Positions 40,424 through 48,079 of a DNA stretch of 64,000 nt are shown one piece after another. Under the pieces are notes generated by a model that was not told the origin of the DNA, did not search any database, and saw only the letters and a list, made by a program, of their open reading frames with translations. The stretch's first letter is position 1. Each line of letters starts with the position of its first letter. This DNA comes from Novosphingobium sp. IK01. Lineage in GTDB: Bacteria; Pseudomonadota; Alphaproteobacteria; Sphingomonadales; Sphingomonadaceae. Position numbers and translations under genes: made by a program. Location of the stretch: assembly GCF_033242265.1 (NCBI RefSeq), contig NZ_BTFW01000001.1, positions 124,001 to 188,000 of the forward strand, given 5' to 3'.

Positions 40424-41449
40424 ATGACGAAGATGATGAAAGCCGCGGTGGCGCACGAATTCGGCAAGCCGCTGGTGATCGAGGAAGTGCCCGTGCCCAC
40501 CCCGGGCCCCGGACAGATCCTGGTCAAGATCGCGACGTGCGGCGTCTGCCATACCGACCTTCACGCCATTCATGGCGACTGGCCGGTCAAGCCCAAGCCG
40601 CCGTTCATTCCCGGCCATGAAGGCATCGGCCATGTCGTGGCGCTGGGCACCGGCGTGACCAACGTCAAGGAAGGCGATCTGGTCGGCGTTCCCTGGCTGC
40701 ACTCGGCCTGCGGCCACTGCACGCACTGCCTGGGCGGCTGGGAAACCCTGTGCCACGAGCAGGAAAACTCGGGCTATTCGGTCAATGGCGGGTTCGCCGA
40801 ATATGCGCTGGCGGCGGCGGACTATGTCGGCCACGTTCCGGCTGGCCTCGATCTGGTCGAAGTCGCGCCGATTCTGTGCGCGGGCGTGACCGTCTACAAG
40901 GGCCTCAAGGTCACCGACACCAAGCCGGGTGACTGGGTGGCGATCTCGGGCATCGGCGGCCTCGGGCACCTCGCGGTGCAATATGCCAAGGCCATGGGCC
41001 GCAAGGTGATTGCGGTCGATGTCGACGATGCCAAGCTCGAACTGGCGACGCGTCTGGGCGCCGAACTGACCGTCAACCCGCTCAAGGAAAATCCGGCGGC
41101 CTTCGTGCAGGCCCATTGCGGCGGCGCACAGGGCGTGCTGGTGACGGCGGTTTCGCCCAAGGCCTTCGAACAGGCGCTGGGCATGGCTGCGCGCGGCGGT
41201 ACTGTCGCGCTCAACGGTCTGCCGCCGGGCGACTTCCCGCTGCCGATCTTCGACACCGTGCTCAACGGCATCACCGTGCGTGGTTCGATCGTGGGCACGC
41301 GCCTTGACCTCCAGGAATCTCTGGCTTTCGCGGCGGACGGCAAGGTCCGCGCGACGGTCGAGACCGCCCGCCTCGAAGACATCAACGAAGTGTTCGAGCG
41401 CATGGAAAAGGGCCAGATCGAAGGTCGCGTGGTTCTCGACCTCCGGTAA
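40424..41449 (+). CDS. adhP: Zinc-dependent alcohol dehydrogenase (AdhP-like)
   Basis: NAD-dependent medium-chain dehydrogenase oxidising primary alcohols or reducing aldehydes. The 341-residue protein starts [22 protein letters not shown] lies seven bases upstream. The catalytic zinc region is [16 protein letters not shown] with GHEGIG, the structural zinc motif is [15 protein letters not shown], and the NAD fold is [17 protein letters not shown]. The length and motifs match AdhP/ADH-IA-type tetrameric enzymes. A terminator follows before the hydrogenase locus. Confidence 0.92.
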   Translation: MTKMMKAAVAHEFGKPLVIEEVPVPTPGPGQILVKIATCGVCHTDLHAIHGDWPVKPKPPFIPGHEGIGHVVALGTGVTNVKEGDLVGVPWLHSACGHCTHCLGGWETLCHEQENSGYSVNGGFAEYALAAADYVGHVPAGLDLVEVAPILCAGVTVYKGLKVTDTKPGDWVAISGIGGLGHLAVQYAKAMGRKVIAVDVDDAKLELATRLGAELTVNPLKENPAAFVQAHCGGAQGVLVTAVSPKAFEQALGMAARGGTVALNGLPPGDFPLPIFDTVLNGITVRGSIVGTRLDLQESLAFAADGKVRATVETARLEDINEVFERMEKGQIEGRVVLDLR

Positions 41450-41502
41450 TTCCGGTGCGGGGTGCGTGCCGGTCCTGACCGGTGCGCCCCTGCTCCGTCA
41501 TC

Positions 41503-41545
41503 AAAAAGAGCGCGTTCCCCTGCGATGGGGGACGCGCTCTTTTTG
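41503..41545 (+). terminator. Terminator after the alcohol dehydrogenase gene
   Basis: AAAAAGAGCGCGT and ACGCGCTCTTTTT pair in a long stem, extended by CCCC/GGGG near the loop, with T residues at its end. It separates the adh transcript from the hydrogenase promoter region. Confidence 0.9.
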
Positions 41546-41588
41546 CATGAAGGGGCCAGGTTTCTGTTTTGGAACGCCAGTTTTGGCG

Positions 41589-41620
41589 GGGCCGGTCGCG
41601 TTTGTAACGGGCCGGTCACG
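41589..41620 (+). repeat. Direct repeat upstream of the hupS promoter
   Basis: GGGCCGGTCGCG (41589-41600) is repeated as GGGCCGGTCACG (41609-41620), 20 bp apart and differing at one base. It lies roughly 150-185 bases upstream of the predicted start point, where NtrC-type activators usually bind. Confidence 0.55.
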
Positions 41621-41746
41621 GTCTTTCCGGGGGCGGGCGCACTGGGAGCCGGGCATGGAAGGTTGCTTGCCGGTGGTGGAAGGAAGGTGATCAACTGAGA
41701 GTGTTTTGCAACAGCGCATCGGCCAAGTTCCGGGCTTGGGCGCATC

Positions 41747-41763
41747 TGGCACGGCAATTGCTT
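41747..41763 (+). promoter_or_regulatory. Sigma-54 (-24/-12) promoter of hupSLEC
   Basis: TGGCACGGCAATTGCTT matches the sigma-54 consensus TGGCACG-N4-TTGCW at every defined base, with the invariant GG and GC ten bases apart. The predicted start point is near 41773, giving a leader of about 65 bases before hupS. The activator gene with a GAFTGA loop lies in the same locus. Confidence 0.9.
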
Positions 41764-41776
41764 TGACTTCTGTCAA
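41763..41776 (+). promoter_or_regulatory. FNR/FixK-like box at the hupS start point
   Basis: TTGAC-ttct-GTCAA is a perfect dyad that fits the FNR/FixK pattern TTGA-N6-TCAA. It starts at the end of the -12 element and covers the expected +1. In this position it could block the sigma-54 promoter or activate a second start further down. Confidence 0.6.
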
Positions 41777-41838
41777 TCGAAGACATGGAGCGGGCCGCCA
41801 ATCCTCCCCTGAGGCCCGCCGTGCGAGGAAAGGTACGC

Positions 41839-42990
41839 ATGGCCACCGAGACATTCTATGACGTGATGCGCCGACAGGGCATCACCCGGCGCAGCTTCAC
41901 CAAATTCTGTAGCCTGACCGCCGCGGCGCTTGGCCTGCCGCCCGCCTATGCCGCCGAAATCCAGAATGCGATGGAGACCAAGCCGCGCATTCCCGTGCTG
42001 TGGATGCACGGTCTGGAATGCACGTGCTGCTCGGAAAGCTTCATCCGTTCGGGCCATCCGCTGGCCAAGGACGTGATCCTTTCGATGATCTCGCTCGACT
42101 ATGACGACACGCTGATGGCCGCCGCCGGCCACCAGGCCGAAGCCATCGTCAAGGAAACCATCGAGAAGTACGATGGCAACTTCATCCTCGCGGTCGAGGG
42201 CAATCCGCCGCTCAACCAGGAAGGCATGAGCTGCATCATCGGCGGGCGTCCGTTCCTTGAGCAGCTCAAGGAAGCCGCCGACCACTGCAAGGCGATCATC
42301 AGCTGGGGCTCGTGCGCGAGCTGGGGCTGCGTTCAGGCCGCGAGGCCCAATCCCACGCAGGCCACCCCGATCCACAAGGTGCCCGGCCTTCCGGCCAAGC
42401 CGATCATCAAGGTGCCCGGCTGCCCGCCGATCGCCGAAGTGATGACCGCGGTCATCGCCTATATTCTCACTTTCGAGCGCTTCCCCGAGCTGGACCTTCA
42501 GGGGCGCCCCAAGATGTTCTATTCGCAGCGCATTCACGACAAGTGCTATCGCCGCCCGCACTTCGACGCGGGCCAGTTCGTCGAGCACTTCGACGACGAG
42601 GGCGCGCGCAAGGGCTATTGCCTCTACAAGGTCGGCTGCAAGGGCCCGACGACCTACAACGCCTGCTCGACGGTGCGCTGGAACGGTGGTCTCTCGTTCC
42701 CGATCCAGGCCGGGCACCCGTGCATCGGCTGCTCGGAAGACGGCTTCTGGGACAAGGGCTCGTTCTACAACCGCCTCGAAACCGTCTCGGGCTTCGGCAT
42801 CGAGGGCAATGCCGACACCATCGGTGTCGCGGCGGCCGGTACGGTGGGGCTGGCCACGGCCGCCCATGCCGCCGTCACGGCGGTCAAGCACGCGCGCGAA
42901 AACGCTGCGGCCCGCAACATGACGCCTCCCGCCGCCGATGATGCGGCCCATGAAGGCACGAAAACCCACGATTTCGAGGGACAGGACTGA
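41839..42990 (+). CDS. hupS: Uptake [NiFe]-hydrogenase small subunit
   Basis: Electron-transfer subunit of the membrane-bound, periplasm-facing uptake hydrogenase (hyaA/hoxK homologue), carrying three FeS clusters. The 383-residue precursor has a Tat signal with RRSFTKF at residues 17-23 and cleavage near AYA-AE at 38. The proximal cluster region shows CTCC (61, 63, 64), CASWGC (159, 164) and PGCPP (195): six cysteines, the pattern of oxygen-tolerant enzymes with a [4Fe-3S] cluster. The medial and distal cluster motifs follow ([38 protein letters not shown]). A C-terminal membrane helix ([20 protein letters not shown]) anchors it. The stop overlaps hupL by one base. Confidence 0.98.
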   Translation: MATETFYDVMRRQGITRRSFTKFCSLTAAALGLPPAYAAEIQNAMETKPRIPVLWMHGLECTCCSESFIRSGHPLAKDVILSMISLDYDDTLMAAAGHQAEAIVKETIEKYDGNFILAVEGNPPLNQEGMSCIIGGRPFLEQLKEAADHCKAIISWGSCASWGCVQAARPNPTQATPIHKVPGLPAKPIIKVPGCPPIAEVMTAVIAYILTFERFPELDLQGRPKMFYSQRIHDKCYRRPHFDAGQFVEHFDDEGARKGYCLYKVGCKGPTTYNACSTVRWNGGLSFPIQAGHPCIGCSEDGFWDKGSFYNRLETVSGFGIEGNADTIGVAAAGTVGLATAAHAAVTAVKHARENAAARNMTPPAADDAAHEGTKTHDFEGQD

Positions 42991-44789
42991 TGACGACGCT
43001 TGCCACCCCCAACGGCTTTACCCTCGACAATGGCGGCAAACGACTGGTCATCGATCCGGTCACCCGCATCGAGGGGCACATGCGCTGCGAAGTCAACATC
43101 GACAGCAGCAACATCATTCGCAACGCCGTTTCGACCGGCACGATGTGGCGCGGGCTTGAGGTGATCCTCAAGGGCCGCGACCCGCGCGACGCCTGGGCTT
43201 TCGTCCAGCGCATCTGCGGCGTGTGCACCGGCACCCACGCGCTCACCAGCGTCCGTGCGGTCGAAAACGCGCTCAAGATCGACATTCCCGAGAACGCGAA
43301 CTCGATCCGCAACATCATGCAGCTCTCGCTTCAGGTGCATGACCACCTGGTGCACTTCTACCACCTCCATGCGCTCGACTGGGTGAACCCGGTCAACGCG
43401 CTCAAGGCCGATCCCAAGGCGACCAGCGTTCTCCAGCAGAGCGTCTCGCCCTCGCATCCCAATTCGTCGCCCGGCTATTTCCGCGACGTGCAGACGCGCC
43501 TGCGCAAGTTCGTCGAAAGCGGCCAGCTTGGGCCCTTCAAGAACGGCTACTGGACCAACCCGGCCTACAAGCTTCCCCCCGAAGCCGACCTCATGGCCGT
43601 CACGCACTATCTTGAAGCGCTCGATTTCCAGAAGGAAATCATGCGCGTGCGCACGATCTTCGGCGGCAAGGACATCCACCCCAACTGGCTGGTGGGCGGG
43701 GTTCCCTGCGCCATCAACCTCGATGGCGACATGGCCGCGGGCGCGCCGATCAACATGGCGAGCCTCGACTACGTGATCTCGATCACCCAGCGCTGCATCG
43801 ACTTCGTGAAGAACGTCTATGTGCCCGACGTGATCGCCATCGGCGGGTTCTACAAGGACTGGCTCTATGGTGGCGGCATCGCCAACAAGTCGCTGATGGC
43901 CTATGGCTGCATTCCCGACAAGGCCAACGACTACAGCCCGTCGAACCTGCTGATGCCGCACGGCGCGATCATCAATGGCAAGTTGTCCGAGATCCACCCG
44001 GTCGATCTCGCCGATCCCGAGCAGATCCAGGAATTCGTGCCGCACAGCTGGTACAAGTACGAGGACGAGAGCAAGGGCCTCCACCCGTGGGACGGCGTGA
44101 CCGAGCCGCACTACGAACTGGGCAAGAACGCCAAGGGCACCTCGACCCGCATCGAGGAACTCGACGAAAGCGCCAAGTACAGCTGGATCAAGGCCCCGCG
44201 CTGGCGCGGCCATGCGATGGAAGTGGGGCCGCTTGCGCGCTACATCATCGGCTACCAGCAGGGCCGCGAAGACATCAAGGAGCAGGTCGATGGCCTGCTG
44301 CGCGCGCTCGACGTGCCGATGGAAGCGATGTTCTCGACGCTGGGCCGTACCGCCGCGCGCGCGCTTGAGGCGCAGTGGGCTGCCGAGAAGCAGAAGTACT
44401 TCCTCGACAAGCTGATCGCCAACATCAAGGCGGGCGACACGGCGACCGCCAACACCGCCAAGTTCGATCCCTCGACCTGGCCCGACGAAGTCAAGGGCGT
44501 GGGCTTCTCCGAAGCGCCGCGCGGTGCGCTCGCCCACTGGATTCGCATCAAGAAGGGCAAGATCGACAACTACCAGTGCGTCGTGCCCAGCACCTGGAAC
44601 GGGTCGCCGCGCGACAACCAGGGCAACATCGGGGCTTTCGAGGCCTCGCTGCTCAACACCAAGGTGGAGCGCGCCGAAGAGCCGGTCGAAATCCTGCGCA
44701 CGCTGCACAGCTTCGACCCGTGCCTGGCCTGTTCGACCCACGTGATGGGGCCGGACGGCAAGGAACTGGCCGAAGTCAAAGTGCGCTGA
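42990..44789 (+). CDS. hupL: Uptake [NiFe]-hydrogenase large subunit
   Basis: Catalytic subunit that splits H2 at a Ni-Fe(CN)2CO centre. The 599-residue precursor has the four metal-binding cysteines in RICGVC (C76, C79) and DPCLACSTH (C578, C581). Fifteen residues follow the terminal His584 ([15 protein letters not shown]); they would be removed by the HupD protease after nickel insertion. Other blocks are [14 protein letters not shown] and [20 protein letters not shown]. It is exported piggy-back with the Tat-tagged HupS. A 36-bp gap with GGGAG leads to hupE. Confidence 0.98.
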   Translation: MTTLATPNGFTLDNGGKRLVIDPVTRIEGHMRCEVNIDSSNIIRNAVSTGTMWRGLEVILKGRDPRDAWAFVQRICGVCTGTHALTSVRAVENALKIDIPENANSIRNIMQLSLQVHDHLVHFYHLHALDWVNPVNALKADPKATSVLQQSVSPSHPNSSPGYFRDVQTRLRKFVESGQLGPFKNGYWTNPAYKLPPEADLMAVTHYLEALDFQKEIMRVRTIFGGKDIHPNWLVGGVPCAINLDGDMAAGAPINMASLDYVISITQRCIDFVKNVYVPDVIAIGGFYKDWLYGGGIANKSLMAYGCIPDKANDYSPSNLLMPHGAIINGKLSEIHPVDLADPEQIQEFVPHSWYKYEDESKGLHPWDGVTEPHYELGKNAKGTSTRIEELDESAKYSWIKAPRWRGHAMEVGPLARYIIGYQQGREDIKEQVDGLLRALDVPMEAMFSTLGRTAARALEAQWAAEKQKYFLDKLIANIKAGDTATANTAKFDPSTWPDEVKGVGFSEAPRGALAHWIRIKKGKIDNYQCVVPSTWNGSPRDNQGNIGAFEASLLNTKVERAEEPVEILRTLHSFDPCLACSTHVMGPDGKELAEVKVR

Positions 44790-44825
44790 GCGGTGGTGTC
44801 GCAAGACGCCAAGGGAGTTTGAGAT

Positions 44826-45395
44826 ATGCGTAAGTTTTCCAAGATGATGATCGCAGCGCCGGCCCTGCTGGCCAGCGCCACGCCCGCGCTCGCGCACCCC
44901 GGCCACGACGACGGCACGCTGCTGTCGGGGCTGATCCATCCGTTCACCGGGGTCGACCATCTGGCTGCGATGGTCGCCGTGGGCCTTTGGGCTGCCACGC
45001 GCTCGTCGCGTCAGGCCTGGCAGGCGCCGGTGGCCTTCATGGCGGCGCTCGCCGCCGGGGCTGGCCTTGGTGTCGCCGTCGGGGCGGTGCCGGGTCTGGA
45101 AACCATGGTGGCCGCCTCGGTGCTGATCCTGGGGGCCATGCTGGTCATGGCCGCGCAACTGCCCTCGCGCCTTGCGCTGGGGCTGATCGCGGCAACGGGC
45201 CTGCTCCATGGCATGGCCCACGGGGTTGAGGCGACCGGTTCGCTGCCGGCCTATTTTGCCGGTTTCCTGGCTTCTTCGGCGCTGCTCCATGCTGCCGGTT
45301 GGCTGGCTGGCCGCAGCATTTTTGCGCGCGCGCAGGGCCGTGTGGTGGCGGGCCTCGCGCTCGGTGCGACCGGGCTCGCGCTGCTCGCAGCCTGA
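44826..45395 (+). CDS. hupE: HupE/UreJ family nickel permease-like membrane protein
   Basis: Inner-membrane protein of 189 residues associated with nickel supply to hydrogenase. A cleavable signal-like segment (residues 1-23) ends at ALA-HPGHDD. The conserved HPFTGVDHLAAMVAVGLWA block near residue 38 and the GLLHGMAHGVE block near residue 125 are family hallmarks, and about six membrane segments follow. It sits between hupL and hupC, whereas in the best-known rhizobial order it follows hupD. Nickel transport is known for the family, not shown here. Confidence 0.93.
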   Translation: MRKFSKMMIAAPALLASATPALAHPGHDDGTLLSGLIHPFTGVDHLAAMVAVGLWAATRSSRQAWQAPVAFMAALAAGAGLGVAVGAVPGLETMVAASVLILGAMLVMAAQLPSRLALGLIAATGLLHGMAHGVEATGSLPAYFAGFLASSALLHAAGWLAGRSIFARAQGRVVAGLALGATGLALLAA

Positions 45396-45410
45396 TCCGG
45401 GGAGGGCGTG

Positions 45411-46136
45411 ATGGCCAAGCGTTTCATCAAATCCTCAAAAATCGACGCGGAAATTACCCGTGACGGCATGGTTTATGTCTACGAGGCGCCCGTGCGCGCC
45501 TGGCACTGGATCAATGCTGCCGCGATCGTCGGGCTGTTCCTGACCGGCTACCTGATCGGATCGCCGCCTCCGGCGCTGACGGGGGAGCCTTCGGCGCACT
45601 ACCTGTTCGGCTGGATCCGTTTCATCCACTTTGCCTGCGGCCAGATCATGGCGGTGGGGATCCTGTTCCGGCTCTACTGGAGCTTCGTGGGCAACTATTT
45701 CTCGCGGGAAATCATCCGGCCGCCGTTTTTCTCGCGCAAGTTCTGGCGCGGGGTCTGGCTTGAGTCGGTGAGCTACCTCAAGGCCGAGCATTCGCCCCGC
45801 CGCTATATCGGGCACAACCCGCTGGCGATCATCTCGATGCACGTGATGTTCATGTGGGTCGTGATCTTCATGATCATCACCGGCTTTGCCCTCTATGGCG
45901 AGGGAGAAGGCGCGGGCTGGATCCACACCGTCTTCACCGGGCCGGTGCTGCTGCTGGTTGGCGGCAACAGCTTCACCATCCACACTTTGCACCATTTCGG
46001 CATGTGGGCGATGGTGATCTTCGTGCTGATGCACATCTATGCCGCCGTGCGCGAGGACATTCTCTCGCGCGAGGCGATCATCACCTCGATGATCTCGGGC
46101 TGGCGCAAGAACCGCAAGGTCACGCCGATCGACTGA
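45411..46136 (+). CDS. hupC: Ni/Fe-hydrogenase b-type cytochrome subunit
   Basis: Diheme cytochrome b (HyaC/HoxZ type) that anchors HupSL and passes electrons to the quinone pool. The 241-residue protein has four membrane segments. Candidate heme-ligand His residues are in VRAWHWINAAAIVGLF, FGWIRFIHFACGQI, ISMHVMFMWV and LHHFGMWAMVIFVLMHIYAAVRED. The ATG at 45411 is used; a GTG one codon upstream is possible. It is the last gene of the structural operon and ends at a terminator. Confidence 0.96.
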   Translation: MAKRFIKSSKIDAEITRDGMVYVYEAPVRAWHWINAAAIVGLFLTGYLIGSPPPALTGEPSAHYLFGWIRFIHFACGQIMAVGILFRLYWSFVGNYFSREIIRPPFFSRKFWRGVWLESVSYLKAEHSPRRYIGHNPLAIISMHVMFMWVVIFMIITGFALYGEGEGAGWIHTVFTGPVLLLVGGNSFTIHTLHHFGMWAMVIFVLMHIYAAVREDILSREAIITSMISGWRKNRKVTPID

Positions 46137-46182
46137 TCGACTTGCGCTACCCCCCTGTACCGAATGGGGCGGGATGTGGAAG

Positions 46183-46210
46183 GAGGGGAGCCATCTGGCT
46201 CCCCTTTTTT
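46183..46210 (+). terminator. Terminator of hupSLEC
   Basis: GGGGAGCC and GGCTCCCC form an 8-bp stem with a 4-base loop, directly followed by six T residues. It marks the end of the structural operon 45 bases after the hupC stop. Confidence 0.92.
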
Positions 46211-46219
46211 GTGTCGAAC

Positions 46220-46258
46220 TGGAAATCAGGTTTCCATTATTCCTTTCCATGGTGGAAA
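46220..46258 (+). repeat. TGGAAA/TTTCCA inverted-repeat array
   Basis: Four perfect copies of one hexamer lie in 39 bases: TGGAAA-N5-TTTCCA-N7-TTTCCA-N3-TGGAAA. They form two dyads of opposite polarity centred about 23 bp apart. The array is 150-185 bases upstream of the predicted sigma-54 start, the right distance for enhancer binding by the NtrC-type regulator. Confidence 0.65.
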
Positions 46259-46378
46259 GTGTTTGATCGTATTTGCGATGGAGAAATGGCCTGCGCAGAG
46301 TGGAAGGAAAACGTGCAGTGCCGATGGATGCTCTGTTTCCACCTGCCTGATCCGGTGTTTTTTGGCGTGGTGCTGATT

Positions 46379-46395
46379 TGGCATCGCCCTTGCTT
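46379..46395 (+). promoter_or_regulatory. Sigma-54 (-24/-12) promoter of the hupD-hypF operon
   Basis: TGGCATCGCCCTTGCTT matches the -24/-12 consensus with correct spacing of GG and GC (ten bases between them); only the CG after TGGCA is replaced by TC. The start point would be near 46405. With the terminator just upstream, it explains separate expression of the maturation genes. Confidence 0.85.
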
Positions 46396-46506
46396 ACCTC
46401 TCTTGCCGATCATGCCCTTTCCCAAAAGGGGCGCAAGACAGACCCGACCTCCCGGCCCGTTCCTTCCGCGCGCCGCAAAGGGGGCGGGCTGGGGAGCAAG
46501 AGACCG

Positions 46507-47250
46507 ATGCAAGCGACACTGCCCCATGAACGGGCCCATGAACGGCCTGATGCACGGCCCAGCGTGCTGATTCTGGGTATTGGCAATCTTCTGTGGGCCG
46601 ACGAGGGCTTTGGCGTCCGCGCGGTCGAGCATCTCCACCGCTACTGGTCGTTCGATGACAATGTGCGGCTCGCCGATGGCGGCACGCAGGGCATCTACCT
46701 CGTGCAGGACATTCGCGACGCGGACATGCTCGTGGTCTTCGATGCGGTCGACTATGGCCTGCCGCCCGCCACGCTCAAGCTGGTCGAGGGCGCGGATGTG
46801 CCCAGCTTCATGGGCGCCAAGAAGGTCTCTCTCCACCAGACGGGCTTCCAGGAAGTTCTGGCCATGGCCGAGATGATGGGCGAGGCGCCCGAGGAACTCC
46901 TGCTCGTGGGTGTCCAGCCCGAGGAGATCGAGGACTTCGGCGGCTCGCTGCGTGATACGGTCAAGGCCAAGATGGACGTGGCGATTGCTGCTGCGCTCGA
47001 CTGGCTGGCCGCGCGCGGGGTTCATGCCACCTTGCGTGCGGAGCCCCTCGCGCCCGAACAGGGGCTGGGCAGCCTCGAAATGGTGATCGAGCGCTATGAG
47101 GAAGAGCGCCCCGACGACGCGGTGGCGCCGCGTCTGGGGGATACCCGCGTGCTCGAAGGCGACCAGTGGGCCGGCCCGCCCAGCGCCGAAGCCCACGAGG
47201 CCGAACTGCGCGCGATTCTGGGCGGCCCCAATTTGCGGGTCATGCTCTGA
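46507..47250 (+). CDS. hupD: Hydrogenase maturation endopeptidase
   Basis: Nickel-dependent protease that removes the C-terminal peptide of HupL once the metal centre is complete. The 247-residue protein has GIGNLLWADEGFGVRAVEHLHRYW near residue 22, with the Glu that binds nickel, then VVFDAVDYG and LHQTGFQEVL with the ligand His. About 50 C-terminal residues (after VIERYEEERPDD) exceed the usual HupD length and look disordered or helical. ATG 46507 lies downstream of the predicted sigma-54 start, which rules out the longer frame from 46378. Its stop overlaps hupF by one base. Confidence 0.95.
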   Translation: MQATLPHERAHERPDARPSVLILGIGNLLWADEGFGVRAVEHLHRYWSFDDNVRLADGGTQGIYLVQDIRDADMLVVFDAVDYGLPPATLKLVEGADVPSFMGAKKVSLHQTGFQEVLAMAEMMGEAPEELLLVGVQPEEIEDFGGSLRDTVKAKMDVAIAAALDWLAARGVHATLRAEPLAPEQGLGSLEMVIERYEEERPDDAVAPRLGDTRVLEGDQWAGPPSAEAHEAELRAILGGPNLRVML

Positions 47251-47579
47251 TGTGCGTGGGGCTGCCCATGCAGGTGGTCGAGATGGGGAGCGGCGTGGCG
47301 CTGTGCCGCAATCCTTGCGACCCTGACGGCCCGTTGCACCATATCGACATGGCGCTGGTGGGCGCTGTGGCGCCGGGCACCTGGCTGATGACCTTCCTCG
47401 ACGCCGCGCGCGAGACGATGGACGAGGAAAGCGCGCTTCAGGCCGTTTCTGCCGTCCGTGCGCTCGATGCTTTGCTGCGCGGCGAACCGGTCGATCTCGA
47501 CGCCGCCTTTGCCGACCTGCTCGCCCGCGAGCCCCATCTTCCCGACCATTTGCTACCCTTCCCGGAGCCGACCCGATGA
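47250..47579 (+). CDS. hupF: HypC/HupF-type hydrogenase chaperone
   Basis: Small chaperone of 109 residues, a paralogue of HypC that protects the large subunit during assembly under oxygen. The N-terminus MCVGLPMQV with Cys2 is the HypC family signature, and AVAPGTWLMTFLDAARETMDEESA follows. The C-terminal half is extended compared with HypC and binds the large subunit in known systems. It overlaps hupD by one base and hupG by four. Confidence 0.94.
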   Translation: MCVGLPMQVVEMGSGVALCRNPCDPDGPLHHIDMALVGAVAPGTWLMTFLDAARETMDEESALQAVSAVRALDALLRGEPVDLDAAFADLLAREPHLPDHLLPFPEPTR

Positions 47580-48079
47580 TCCCCAATGCCCCCGTTCCCT
47601 CTCCTGTGCCGACAGATGTGGCGCCCGCCAGTACCGCCCCTGACCGCACGGCCCATTCGCCGCTGCTGGCCTCGCTGATCGCGCGCCATGGCTATGCCCT
47701 TGTCGATGCCGAGACGCTCGACGCGGTGGCGGGCGTTCACCCGCTTTCGATGGTGCTGCTCGCGGGTGACTGGTGGCGGCTGGCCGAATCCGACGATCTG
47801 GCGGTGATCGTGCCCGAACTCGACAAGGCCCTCGACGGTCAGGTTGCCGTGCTGGTGGCCACGCGCGAGGCCGAGCGTGCGTTGCAGCGCCGCTTCCGCT
47901 TCACCAGCTTCCCCGCGCTCGTGTTCCTGCGCGAGGGCGCCTATCTGGGCGCGATGGAAGGCGTGCGCGACTGGGCCGACTATCTGGTCGAGCTGCCCGA
48001 GATCCTCAGCCGCGAGCCCGAGGCGCCGCCGCCCTTCCGCATGCCCGCAGGTTGCGCCACCCCGGCGGGAGAAGCCTGA
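47576..48079 (+). CDS. hupG: HupG/HyaE thioredoxin-like hydrogenase chaperone
   Basis: Protein of 167 residues in the HyaE/HupG family, thioredoxin-fold chaperones thought to escort the Tat-tagged small subunit. LLAGDWWRLAESDDLAVIVPEL followed by FRFTSFPALVFLREGAYLGAMEGVRDW is the family core. There is no CxxC, so it cannot act as a redox thioredoxin, as expected for the family. The N-terminal 30 residues are Pro/Ala-rich. It overlaps hupF by four bases (ATGA) and hupH by one. Confidence 0.9.
   Translation: MIPNAPVPSPVPTDVAPASTAPDRTAHSPLLASLIARHGYALVDAETLDAVAGVHPLSMVLLAGDWWRLAESDDLAVIVPELDKALDGQVAVLVATREAERALQRRFRFTSFPALVFLREGAYLGAMEGVRDWADYLVELPEILSREPEAPPPFRMPAGCATPAGEA

Larger units (their letters stand above)
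41546..41838 (+). other. Upstream control region of the hydrogenase structural operon
   Basis: Between the adh terminator and hupS there is no credible gene. The stretch holds a direct repeat at 41589-41620, two TGGAAG half-sites 21 bp apart (41656 and 41677), a CCAAG-N7-CTTGG dyad (41723-41739), a sigma-54 promoter (41747-41763) and an FNR-type dyad (41763-41776). A GAGGAAAGG ribosome binding site lies just before the hupS ATG. The density of elements fits enhancer-dependent control. Confidence 0.7.
46211..46506 (+). other. Control region of the hydrogenase maturation/regulation operon
   Basis: This gap between the hupSLEC terminator and hupD carries no credible gene. It is clearly less GC-rich than its neighbours. 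It contains a four-fold TGGAAA/TTTCCA array (46220-46258), two further half-sites (TGGAAG at 46301, TTTCCA at 46336) and a sigma-54 promoter (46379-46395). About 100 bases separate the predicted start point from hupD. Confidence 0.7.

Noticed and set aside
41450..41838. Short open frames upstream of hupS as a possible leader peptide or small gene
   Set aside because: They are Gly/Arg/Ala-rich with no ribosome binding site and overlap the terminator and promoter elements.
42765..45290. Open frame of 841 codons antisense to hupS, hupL and hupE
   Set aside because: Composition is the reverse-complement shadow of strongly biased codons; no domain is visible and all three sense genes are intact.
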